DNA of 64,000 bases from Phymatolithon calcareum (lineage: Eukaryota > Rhodophyta > Florideophyceae > Hapalidiales). The notes beneath the pieces were generated by a model that made no database searches, was not told the origin of the DNA, and was given only the letters and a program-made list of their open reading frames with translations. Positions 20,314-29,811 of this stretch are shown one piece after another. The first letter of the stretch is position 1; each line of letters opens with the position of its first letter. Where the stretch lies: contig OZ345359.1 in the NCBI GenBank assembly GCA_977006965.1, positions 2,976,001 through 3,040,000 of the forward strand, in the 5' to 3' direction. The translations under genes were made by a program, and so were the position numbers.

Positions 20314-21900
20314 GTCGACTTCAGATATATATATATCAGCTGACGTCAGAAGCATGGTTCAAAAATGGAAGAGACGAAATACAGATCACATAAACTCTTA
20401 ACTACACTCCCTGAGCACTAGTCTGGAAGGGGACCTAATTTGTGCTGACTTCCGAGACGGTCTGTCTCAATAATACATATGCATCTGTACAGGTGGGACT
20501 AGCAAGTTTTACAACCATTTTTCCATTTCAATTTCTTATAGCTTCTATCTGGTTATTCTTTTCAATGACGTTATCAGCTGCCGGTCGCTTCATAATAGCT
20601 GGATACCGAAAAACAAATGAAATGGAAAATTTTTTGACAGGCATATGAATGGTCATGTGCCTCGCTTGCAGTGCAGCGTGCACACTACAGGCACTTGGTG
20701 TGTTTTCATTGGATACGAAATTTCAAACATAGTCCCTTATCCACACGGAGAATCAGGAGAGTTGGTTTTTATATCAGAACTCGTTATGATCGATTTATGA
20801 TGAGACGAACCTGTGGTAGGTAGTACGACGTGTACGTGCGGTAGCGACGGCCTGTATCGGAAGGCTGTGTTCGAGTGGGGAGAACGCGCGCGCAGATGGC
20901 AAAATGAAAGGGGACGAAAATACCCCCCAGACCCCCTGTCTCACTCTCCTGTCTGGGCTCCTCCTTTTACTGCTGGGAAAATCCGGGAGATTACAAAGGA
21001 AGATGTGGAAGAATGTGATTGGCCATATAGTGACCAATGGCGAATAGGAAGATGCGGTGCTACACGTGTAGGCATTATGATGCCACAGAACCAATACGCC
21101 GGCTTCCTGGTAAAGCAGTCTTTTTTACGCATAGATTGGCTGACTCCTTGCTGTCTCTGGTTGCAGCAGCACCTCTCGGGGATCGGCTTTCCGCGGCACT
21201 CGGCTTGGTTCGTGAGCGGATCACCTTCCAGAGGAAAGCGAGCTTGGACAAGCTATGATAGCCTTTTTGTTTCATTTGTCGCCTCGATTTTTGGAATTGG
21301 TCAATTCTCTACAGCGGCGATGCGATGGCATCGAAGTCACCGATAAATATGGAAACTTTGGTGCCGCGACAATATAGGCGCGTTCATGATCACGACAAGC
21401 AATTTCTGCGGAGCTGCCGCCAAAATGCGCGCATTCTCTGGCCTCATCGGCGAGGGCACTTCCGCCTGCGCGGGCGAGCCGCTCGCGCTGGAATTCTTTG
21501 CGTTCCTAGTTTCGCCCGGTCCGTCCTTGTGCTCTTTACGACGATCTGTTTTTCATCATGTGCTGTAACCATACTTAACCTGGTAAAGTATTCTCAAGAA
21601 CAATTGTCTGCGCGCCTTCAAAAATCGTTAACATAGGCGTGTCCTATATCCGTTCATCCAATTCGTATCCGGCATATTTTGGTTTCGAGGATCCATTGAA
21701 CTAGGTTTTACTGTACTTCCTATGAGCTTCAAAGAATATAAATTTGAAAGATTCTTAATTGCTGTCCGTATTCCCAGCTTCTTCACGATTACAATCTGCA
21801 TTGCGAACGGGATTGCTGAAATGGTTCTACTGCGTATTGTTCTATAAAGTGCAATACCTGGCAATCGTATTTCTTACAGCCCGGTCAAGGTAGGAATACT
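20314..21900. other. Unassigned region with weak ORFs
   Basis: 20795-21640 is GC-richer than its flanks and has overlapping ORFs on both strands (for example 20813-21346 on plus), none of which I recognise. It could be part of an LTR element or a decayed gene. 21640-21900 shows nothing. Confidence 0.25.
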
Positions 21901-21902
21901 CT

Positions 21903-22600
21903 GTGCATCTGACCAGCGTAATGTTCGGTCCTCGTTTAGGAGGAAATTTAGACAGACTCCAACTTCTGTGTAGAATCCAAGCTCCCAGCCAAAGACGGAA
22001 AATTATTGCCTACAAAAAGCTGAAGAAAACAAAAGAAAAAGAAAAGTGGTACGAACGAAAGCAGCGCGAGAGCAGAAACAGCGATCGAGTTTACCAGGAA
22101 CGAAAATGTCATTATTGAAAACAAGGAAGAGTACGTGGAATCAACCAAACACATTCAAGTAGAGCAGCTTGCCGAAATGCAATGCGTCCATCAAAACTAG
22201 TAAAAGTCGAAGGCGATTGTCTGGAATTGAGGGGGAGGAGAATCCCACATGAAAAGGCGATCGAGCTACCAGCAATTCTCGAACTTCTGAAGGAGAAGCA
22301 CAGCCAATTTCGCTTCAGTAGACCTGTGGAAGATTTCCGCAGATGTTGACTCTAACGCGTAGATTTAGGAATGCTGTGGAGGAGACACGCGACGCAAGGG
22401 CAGAGTTACTACTCAAGACGCTGGACCCCATGCGAAAATCGAGTACACCGACAGAAAGTCAAGAAAAGGGATGCCTTTCGACCAGCCTGCGATGAAGGAG
22501 AAGAGCGCCGCGCTTGGAGAATTACCTTTACCAAGAATGGTCTACCACAGCAGCAGTGAGGATGAAAGAAAGAAAGCAGGCACAGAAGTCTCTGTGTGAG
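21903..22600 (+). pseudogene. Relic of a highly charged, coiled-coil-like protein
   Basis: Plus-strand frames change several times but each piece looks protein-like: KKLKKTKEKEKWYERKQRES, then NVIIENKEEYVESTKHIQVE and QLAEMQC, LPAILELLKEKHSQFRFSR, and near the end ERRAWRITF and PLPRMVYHSSSEDERKK in different frames. The first parts are Lys/Glu-rich and would form a long helix. No domain is recognised, and no relative is seen in the window. A decayed element gag-like protein is a possibility. Confidence 0.3.
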
Positions 22601-22999
22601 ATGGTTTGTAGGTCAGTTTCCAAGAAATCGGCCGAAGCTAGTAGATAGAATTGGATGTCAAAGATAGTATTGGCAGTTAGAATACTGAAGATCATCTTGA
22701 CAAAGCGAACATGGACTTGTAGAGAGGAGACTAACGTGTCCCGAGACATCGACGAGTAATTCTGATTAAGGAACCGAAGTTTCGAGCGTAGTAGAACGCT
22801 AAGAAAGGTTCCGAATTCCCTCATGTTGGAACAACTGGTCGCTTGCAATTAATCAGCTTGATTATGACCGCCATACAGTTCGTTCAACTTCAGCACGGTA
22901 GACACTAGTGGAAACTGGGTATCATACCAATCAGTTTATTATCAAGCATAATCAGTACATATCGATCCGTACTTTCGTGAGAGGGGAACCATTTAAGAA
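22601..22999. other. No recognisable gene
   Basis: A 106-codon minus-strand ORF (22528-22848) lacks support. I can assign nothing here. Confidence 0.35.
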
Positions 23000-23001
23000 C
23001 C

Positions 23002-23044
23002 AGCTCGATTCGATACTCAAAAAATTTGAGTATCGAATCTAGCT
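23002..23044. repeat. Long hairpin-forming inverted repeat
   Basis: A perfect 15-bp arm (GATTCGATACTCAAA, 23007-23021), a 3-nt A spacer and its exact complement (23025-23039). The pairing extends outward by a few more bases with one mismatch (AGCTC / TAGCT). Function is unknown. Arms this exact in an AT-rich background are unlikely by chance. Confidence 0.75.
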
Positions 23045-23539
23045 CGGTTTCGAATTTTTTAGGTTTCTATTGATGCACTAATTGCTACAATGCGTGGCAG
23101 GTAAGCCCTGGTAATGGAATTATTTTTGGACAACAAAAACGATTCTAGGTGGAATTACAATAATCAACAGCCTGCCTGTCATATACCGGATAGACATCAC
23201 AAAATTTGATTGAAACTGTGCTTTGCGAAAGTGGCTTGTACTGATATGTGGGGTGATACTGTATAATTTCAGTATACTCTACTCACACTTGCCCGTGTAG
23301 GTGCAAATGCTGGTATCTGCTGTACGGTGATAGGCTCCGCAGAGAGACGCACACCCACCAAGACTGATTCTTGAGGACACTCGTGTTTGTGTCCTCCAAT
23401 TCCGCGTGAGGAGTTTCAGAACGCATGCCACACAAGGAGGTAAGCTCGTAGCTTAAGGTGTACCCTTTCTCTTCCCTTTGCCGAAATTGCCGAAGCCGCA
23501 TGTCCTGTGCTCAGGGTTGTCGGCATAATTAATCAGTTG

Positions 23540-23926
23540 GCACAGAGATTGTCAAACCTAAAGATTTGCTGAGATGACTTCGGGCCATTGCTAGAGAACT
23601 GACACACTTCAGCCAAGCCTTTCGAAGACAGCAAAAAAGTGGTAAAAGTATCGAAGCAGCTCTTTTGGATGACGAGAAATCCATTGGCGAACGTGCGATA
23701 AGCACATTTCGCGCCGTTTCCAAGCAAATTGAGAAAGCATTGAGACTGGCGGAGGACATCTTGAGGAACACGAAGGATGAGTTTACAAGAGAAACTTCGT
23801 CTACATATGTGAGATGGAGCTCTCATGTAGTCTGTGACCCGTCGGAACGAAGGGGTCATTCATGCAAGAACACGAATGGAACTGTTTACGGTCGTCCAGT
23901 GAATGAGGCCAAGCTATTCTCTAGGG
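23540..23926 (+). CDS. 5' part of an unknown helical protein, interrupted by the LINE
   Basis: A plus-strand frame reads ARELTHFSQAFRRQQKSG, then DDEKSIGERAISTFRAV, IEKALRLAEDILRNTKDEF and NEAKLFSR. It is predicted to be mostly helical. At 23914-23926 it enters the LINE target site. On the far side of the LINE, from the second target copy (29259-29271), the same frame continues VKKVKTGLAKLDRILIEV to a TAA at about 29323. So the LINE sits inside a reading frame that was open across the site. The start is unclear (one stop near 23570, no obvious ATG). The family is not recognised. Confidence 0.45.
23914..23926. repeat. LINE target site duplication, left copy
   Basis: CTATTCTCTAGGG, repeated exactly at 29259-29271. 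It marks the 3' end of the minus-strand LINE. Confidence 0.9.
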
Positions 23927-23999
23927 GGGGTTTAAGCTCCCAAAACCTCAATTTGATTAACAGGGCAGCTTCTCGCTATCTTCCACATTCATCACTCTA

Positions 24000-26900
24000 C
24001 TAGCCTCCTAATATCTCCTTAATCCGAGTTTCTCTCCCTGTGAGGGCTCGAGTGAGTCGTTCGCTTTCGTATTCTGTTTCTTGGTCCATCTCCATGCACC
24101 GTGGTGTGCGTTGGAGCACAACGAGCTCAACCACAGATCCGTGTCCAAAGTACTTCGCTAAAACTGATTTTCTCCATAAAGGAGCTCTGTTGAAAAGAAA
24201 TCTCAGGCATCTCAACCGCGCCGTTCTGTCCCTTATACGTAACACTCCTGGTAGTTCATTCGGCTCGTCGACCGGGATTTTAACTGTCCGTCCCTCTTCT
24301 TCCAACGTCCATATTTTTGCTGCTTCCCGTATGCGTCCTCTTTTTGATACCTTACCTTCTTCTGCTTGCTTTAGAGCTTCTTTGAGGTGCTTCTCTTCTC
24401 TAAGATGTCTAATATCCTTTGACACATCTTCCAGGTCTTCTTCTCTTCCTTGGTATTCTTCTGCGAGCTCAAGGTACTTCTTCCGTCTTATCAGGCTTCA
24501 GGCGAACCTTTCAGCCTGGTGCGCTCTCCTCATCTGTGGGCTGGCGAGTCGGCAGAGCACTCGCATCCGCTCCCTTCGATGTTCGGAATATTTTCCGAAA
24601 ACATACCTGAAGAAAAGACCTTCTGCTACTTCGATTGCCGATAACAGACGTTTGGTGATCGGGGTCAAATGAATGGCATACTCCCATTTGGGGAGAATCA
24701 ATGAATTAAAAATCCTGATGCAAGTGGCTGGCTGGAGTCCTCTGACGTTCACGCCTATTTGGCGGAGTTTGCGTATACATCCCACCGCATTTCGAACTCT
24801 TGCAATTGCTGTATCGTCCGTGACTCCGTTGTTGTTCATACTGATCCCCAGGTATGAAAGTCTCCAGGCCTGGTGCAGCTCCTTTCCTGCAAGGAAAAAT
24901 TTCTTCTTTGGGAGGCCTTTGTACTTAAGGACCTCACTCTTTCCTGGCTTTGTGTTCCATTTCATGGAGTTCTCGCTTCCCCACTTCGTGGATATGTCCA
25001 ATAGTCTTTGCAACCCTTTGGCATTTTTAGCCTGAAGAAGAACATCATCAGCAAATAATTGCACTGGATGTTCAGACACGGTTCTTGGTACTTGGGCGGC
25101 GGCTTCGGCGAACGTATCCATGAATATATTGTATAAGCATGGACTGAGGGGGGACCCTTGGGGAACACCTCGGTCGATAATGTACCACGTTTTTGTTTCG
25201 TCTCCTGCCGACGTGATCCACGACGGTTTCAACAGGTAAGATACCATCCTTGTGATGTATGGCGGAAGCTTGCTCTTCAGTCGTTCAAGGAAGATATCCC
25301 TGGGGACGCTGTCATAAGCTGCAGATAAGTCGAGTACAGGAACGTACGGGTGGCCATTTTGTATAGTACTTTTTGCGCGGAGTATCGCCAGATACGTGCT
25401 CTTGTCCCTCCGAAAACCGAGTTGTGCCCTCTTGGAGCGGTAGTGAACCCTTATTTTTGAGTCCAGGGCAGAGTCGATAATCTTCCTGACCTGACTCAGG
25501 AGAGATATTGGCCAATTGTTAGCCGCAATGTGCGCTGTACCTTTCTTGTAGAGTGGAATAAGTGTTGCTTGTCGCCATTGTTTTGGAAGGCACTTCAGTC
25601 GCCCGCATGCCTCCCACAAAGCCAGTATAATGCTGAAAGAGACCTCCTTGTTTGCGTGCAGCATCTCAACGGCTATCCGGTCTGGGCCAACTGCTTTCCC
25701 TCTTGCCGCCCTATTGAATGCTCTTTGAAGATGTCTTCTCATTGCTCTGTTAACTGTGAACCTATCAAGTTTCACGTTCCAGTCCTTCTCGGCTTTGCAC
25801 ACACTCGAGATGTACGCGGAAAACTTGCTCGGGTGCACTGGGACTCCTAAAGCCCGGTTCTTACCAGTTCTTCGCTCTTTGGTTTTCATGACCTTGCTCG
25901 CGACGTTTGCAGCCTCGCTGGGGCCCATCTTCTCGATTCCCTCTAGAAATGACTCAAATTGATCCTCCTTCGATTTCCGTACCTTTTTCTTGATCAGCGC
26001 TTTGACATTTTTAAGCTCTACCCTGTCAGCTTGTAGACCCGTCCTTTTAACCCTTTTGTATAGCCGTGTTCGTTTCTTGGCAAATTGATCGAGCTCTCTA
26101 TTCTAGAAAGTCTTGTATCGTCCATACCTGGGCTTGTTGGATGTCCAGGGCTTTGCTAGCTTGGCACAGAGAACATCGTACTATGCATTGAGTTCGTCTT
26201 CCTTGTTACAAGCGCGCAGTCGTTCTATCATATCTGCGGCCCATGTTGATATTTCCGAACTGGCTATCGCCGCTCGTTCTGGACACTTCCTTGCTGCTCT
26301 GGATACAAACTTTTCTCTCTACTCAGCAACGATTTTGTGGTTCAGGAATCGCATTCGTACCGGTAAGTGCTCGGTATTTCCTTCCCACAATCCTTTTCGA
26401 ACATATGGGGGCTCCGATTCCGCTGCCTTCGTCAGAAAGATGTCGATATTACTCCTCCCTTGTTTTGTCACGAATGTTCGGTTACTCGCTGTCCTTATTC
26501 TCCAATTGTACTTAGCTGCCCAGGACACAATTTTGGTCCCCCTCCAGTTGCTCTTGTGGTCCCAAAGTCTATGTCTCGCATTCAGATCTCCAATAATGAC
26601 AGCTTTTCCACGGCAGTATTTGTGTAGACAGGTTAGGCATTTCTCGTACTCTTCTTGTCTTGCTAGTGATGAGATGTACACCACAGCCATGGTAACGTTA
26701 GCCACATTTGCCACAGCAGCTTGGTACGCCTTCGTCGCTGTCTTGAAGAGGATTCTTGTTGGTGTTCCTGGTCTGGTTATGAGTGCCACTCCTGCACGAG
26801 GTTTCTCTCTGCCTTCCTGGGGTCTCGTTGCACAAATCTGGTCATAATTGATCCTTATTGCAATGTCTTCCCTCTGGAACGTCTCTGTGAGCCCCAAAAC

Positions 26901-27002
26901 TTGGATATTGTTCTGTTCCATTAGCTTCTCGACCATCACTGGAGTTTCCGATGATCTACCCACATTAAAGGTACACAATTCAAAGCGATTACCGAAGATC
27001 AT
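24000..27002 (-). pseudogene. LINE ORF2: endonuclease-reverse transcriptase, four nonsense codons
   Basis: One frame of about 1,000 codons from the ATG at 27002 to the stop at 24000. Residues 1-227 are the endonuclease: LTETFQRED, IIGDLNARHRLWDHK, SNIDIFLTK and a last motif NTEHLPV where SDH is usual. A basic linker follows, and the reverse transcriptase begins near residue 359: GKAVGPDRIAVEML, RDKSTYLAILRA, VLDLSAAYDSV, DRGVPQGSPLSP and QLFADDVLLQA (catalytic DD near residue 650). The C-terminal part has no clear zinc knuckle. Premature stops: TAG at 26321-26319, 26183-26181 and 26105-26103, and TGA at 24500-24498, where the copy at 35.4 kb has TTA. With these changes no full protein is made. 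Similar to the Jockey/I-type EN-RT group by layout. Confidence 0.92.
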
Positions 27003-27150
27003 TGATCGATTTTTCCTTCAGCTTCCAAGTGCGATGCTGGTGTGGATTTTTCTCCATTTTCTAAGCGATTTTCTTCGACTTGGCTAGGTTCTTGCGTCTC
27101 CTCATCCGTTGTTTGGTTGTTCTCCTCTTCTCTGGGTCGCTGTGTCGTCT

Positions 27151-29040
27151 CTACGGCTTCCGGACTTGCATTGTCCCCTGTTCAGCAGCTTCTCCGCGAT
27201 TGCTGTGTTGTGTCGACGACTCATTCGTGTGTTCTTCAGGGTTCGTGCTAGATTGGGCGCTCGAATTGCCGGCTGATATGCTCTGCATACTTTGATTGTA
27301 CATTGGTCCATTCTGGGCGGCTGGCAAAATGTCGCTGCGTTGCGGATTTGCTCGCTGATCTTCTGCGGCCTGTCCGTACTGGGACATGACATTATTCATA
27401 TCGGCCTCCTCGAAGAACTTGATATTGTCTTCTGCCTTTCTTTGGTTGGTTCTGTACCATTGCTTCGTGTGGTAGTCGGCCGTCGAACCAGCACAGCGTT
27501 TCATGCGCTTCCTTATCGCCCATAAGTTCCTTAACGCCCGCTCTTTTTCAGTAAGGCATTTCGACCTGGACACAGAGTCATCGAAGATATTGTAGTTTCG
27601 ATCTTGCCGAAGACCTGCTGCTTTCATAGTAGCGATAGTTCTGTCCACAAATGACTCGCCAGATAGGATTTCGAGCCTGAATCTGCCAATAAAAGAAAGA
27701 CCTAGAATTGCTCCTCTCGGCAGTACTTTCATGAGCTCGTGGTATAGCTCCACCTCATCCATCTTCTCGAGGCCTGCGAAGTACAGGGGAATAATTCTGG
27801 AGCGATCCCGCGTTGTTGTGTGTGCACGAAGCACGGTTCTGAGGTTTGCAATAGCATTGCGACTGTGCTGGGGCAAATTCTCAGGTGAAGGACAGAAACG
27901 CGCTGTTGCTGCTGCATAGGACTGGAATCGGCCCACGGGTGGCACTGGTGTTGCATCATCAGCGTCATTACTCAGTCTGTGTGTTTGGTATGGTCGTCCA
28001 GGCCTCACATCGCGGCGATTTTCGTCGTGTGTGATGATGTTGTTCCGCATTGCGGTCTGTTCGACTTCTGTCCTTCCTTCTGGACCACGGAATGTCTGGT
28101 CGACCATTACGAGCTCATCTGTTAGAACATCCTGGTCCTCTCTGGCATCCCTTGCTCGCTCTGACTCGTTAGTTCTCCTCATTGTACGTACTTGTGCTTC
28201 AACAACAGTCACTCTCTCGCATATTTCAGTGAGAGTAGCCATCATTGCATCGATTTTCTGGCCTATGTTTCCAGGAATTGTGGCCGTTGCCGATACCGGG
28301 CTTGAGACGCTATAGCGCTCTATAATAATTTCGGCAATCTCGATCTCGACAGTCACAACCTTTCCTTGGGTGCGAGAGTTGCAGGCCTTGCACAACGTGG
28401 ATATTCCTTCGCCTGTGGTTGGTGCTCCTTGCAGAATAAGCTCGCCTCTCACATTGCACTTGTTACATCGCACTTTGTTTCGTACTATCAAGAATCGCTC
28501 TTTGATTTCGCTACCATGAACAGCTCTTCCTTCGCTTTCTTCTTCTTCGTTGCCGGACTCGTTTTCTTCGCTAGTTACTATCTCTTTCTCAGGTCCGCTT
28601 TGTTCGTTTTCTCTGTTTACGTCCGTCATGATATTTTTAGCTTGGGCGGCAATCTGTTCGGCTCTCCGGAGTTTAGCCTTGGCGTACCGCGCAAATTCAC
28701 GTGCTTCTCGTAAGTCTTCATCTGTATCGCTGTTTAGTGTGACGCTTTCCGCACTCGATTGCGTGTTTGAGCTTGTCTTTTCCGACTCCGAGTCGACAGT
28801 GAGGCGTTCAGCTTTCTTGCGGGAACGCAAACGGGTCACGATTGGTGACCGAGAGACCGTTTGTCTCGTCGTTTTGTTTGCTCCTCTTCTTTTTTCCGCG
28901 ATATGGCCTTGTTTCAAAGACTTGCCGATCTTTGAAACACGTTTTGTCCCCGACGGAATTTTCTTCCTTGTCGATGCCGATTTCTTTCGCTGGACGTGCC
29001 AAGGCTCCCGATTCGGATCGGGGGGCTCAGAGGGGGCCAT
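27151..29040 (-). CDS. LINE ORF1 protein
   Basis: An intact ATG-initiated frame of 629 codons, upstream of ORF2 on the same strand. The N-terminal 130 residues are basic and Ser-rich with a short acidic tract. Residues about 90-150 look coiled-coil-forming (LREAREFARYAKAKLRRAEQ). Near residues 190-225 there is a zinc-ribbon-like pair of CxxC motifs (RCNKCNVRG ... LCKACNSR). A second helical stretch follows, and a C-terminal domain has LYFAGLEKMDEVELYHELMK, resembling the RNA-binding C-terminal domains of LINE ORF1 proteins. It probably binds the LINE RNA and packages it with ORF2 product. It lacks the CCHC knuckles common in other LINE ORF1 proteins. Confidence 0.85.
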   Translation of the reverse strand: MAPSEPPDPNREPWHVQRKKSASTRKKIPSGTKRVSKIGKSLKQGHIAEKRRGANKTTRQTVSRSPIVTRLRSRKKAERLTVDSESEKTSSNTQSSAESVTLNSDTDEDLREAREFARYAKAKLRRAEQIAAQAKNIMTDVNRENEQSGPEKEIVTSEENESGNEEEESEGRAVHGSEIKERFLIVRNKVRCNKCNVRGELILQGAPTTGEGISTLCKACNSRTQGKVVTVEIEIAEIIIERYSVSSPVSATATIPGNIGQKIDAMMATLTEICERVTVVEAQVRTMRRTNESERARDAREDQDVLTDELVMVDQTFRGPEGRTEVEQTAMRNNIITHDENRRDVRPGRPYQTHRLSNDADDATPVPPVGRFQSYAAATARFCPSPENLPQHSRNAIANLRTVLRAHTTTRDRSRIIPLYFAGLEKMDEVELYHELMKVLPRGAILGLSFIGRFRLEILSGESFVDRTIATMKAAGLRQDRNYNIFDDSVSRSKCLTEKERALRNLWAIRKRMKRCAGSTADYHTKQWYRTNQRKAEDNIKFFEEADMNNVMSQYGQAAEDQRANPQRSDILPAAQNGPMYNQSMQSISAGNSSAQSSTNPEEHTNESSTQHSNRGEAAEQGTMQVRKP

Positions 29041-29170
29041 ATCTCCCCAGAATTACCGCTTTGTCGCGTTATCTTGTGCTCTTGCAGTTAGTGGTGGTCA
29101 GTGAAAGCACGGAATATTCGTTTTGGCTTGTAAAAAGGATGCAGTTTTGCCCCCTGTGAGCTCCTAACAA

Positions 29171-29258
29171 TTTGAACCCACGATCTCCAGATTCAAAGTC
29201 TGGCGTGATGAATGAACGAATGAGGAATGGAACCATTACGCCAATGGATCAACCAATC
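29171..29258 (-). promoter_or_regulatory. tRNA-Gln-like 5' leader of the LINE (possible pol III promoter)
   Basis: On the minus strand the LINE starts GGATTGG and soon has TGGCGTAATGG, a full match to the pol III A-box consensus TRGYNNARNGG. A perfect 5-bp anticodon-type stem follows with CCAGACTTTGAATCTGG (loop CTTTGAA, anticodon UUG, Gln), then GGGTTCAAAT, a near match to the B box. About 20 bp of extra sequence lies in the D arm, and the 3' acceptor half is absent. It lies exactly inside the target duplication, so it belongs to the inserted unit. Confidence 0.6.
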
Positions 29259-29271
29259 CTATTCTCTAGGG
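29259..29271. repeat. LINE target site duplication, right copy
   Basis: CTATTCTCTAGGG, identical to 23914-23926. It marks the LINE 5' end. Confidence 0.9.
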
Positions 29272-29325
29272 TTAAGAAGGTGAAAACAGGGCTTGCCAAA
29301 CTTGATAGGATATTGATTGAAGTTT
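29272..29325 (+). CDS. 3' part of the reading frame split by the LINE
   Basis: Continues in phase from 23926 once the LINE and one target copy are ignored. It reads VKKVKTGLAKLDRILIEV and then TAA. See the entry at 23540-23926. Confidence 0.4.
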
Positions 29326-29368
29326 AACCTGCGACTGAACGTTTTTAATAGCTCTCGGTATCCCCTCC

Positions 29369-29811
29369 ATGATCTGTAAGGACATGATTGCATGTGACGA
29401 ATTCGTTGCGCATTTTGATGAGCCGCCGTTTCCAAACAATGTGGTGCTAAACTTCAGTGGTGATAGCACTGAGTCATTCTTGAAGCGTGAAGTATTGGTG
29501 AACTCTGCCGGTGCAAGAGTAACGACTGCTGTTGTTGTAAGTCTGTTTAGGGCAGTTGGAATGGGTGGAGTCTGGAAAATGTTGCACTTCAGTGTCTTTG
29601 CCGTGAATCAGAAGCGAAGAAAAAGCACTTGGGTGCGGTGTTCTTTACCACTTTGGGACAAAACAATGCTGAAGAGGATGTGATTGAAGGCGCTGGACAC
29701 TTTATTAAAAGCTCGGGCGGCAAGTCTCTTTCCAGGGATATCATTAATAAGAGATATGCAGAATCAGCTGCTAAACAAGTATCTTTGTGGTTCAAAGGTA
29801 GGTTTGCCTAG
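29369..29811 (+). pseudogene. Unknown protein, two overlapping frames
   Basis: ORF 29369-29683 reads CDEFVAHFDEPPFPNNVV and VSLFRAVGMGGVWKMLHF. ORF 29629-29811 reads GHFIKSSGGKSLSRDIINK and YAESAAKQVSLWFKG in another frame. Both look coding and may be one protein with a frameshift near 29640. I recognise no domain. They lie just downstream of the LINE-split frame and may derive from the same host unit. Confidence 0.3.

Larger units (their letters stand above)
23927..29258 (-). mobile_element. Full-length two-ORF LINE (subfamily A)
   Basis: About 5.33 kb on the minus strand, flanked by the 13-bp duplication CTATTCTCTAGGG. From its 5' end (29258) it has a tRNA-like leader, ORF1 (29040-27151), a 148-bp gap, ORF2 with an apurinic-type endonuclease and reverse transcriptase (27002-24000), and a short 3' tail (GAGGTTTTGGGAGCTT then a C-run). 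It inserts by target-primed reverse transcription, as expected for this class. ORF1 is intact but ORF2 has four nonsense codons and no frameshift, so the copy is recently dead. Related copies: 35441-36588 and 62930-63125 (same subfamily), 44451-46463 and 63437-63747 (second subfamily). Confidence 0.93.

Noticed and set aside
24040-24672. 210-codon plus-strand ORF
   Set aside because: Antisense shadow of LINE ORF2; the same shadow appears opposite the LINE copy at 35.8-36.2 kb.
26103-26321. TAG reassigned to glutamine in this organism
   Set aside because: The PP2A B55 gene ends with TAG at the family's normal C-terminus, so TAG works as a stop.
28550-29104. 184-codon plus-strand ORF
   Set aside because: Antisense shadow of the intact LINE ORF1.
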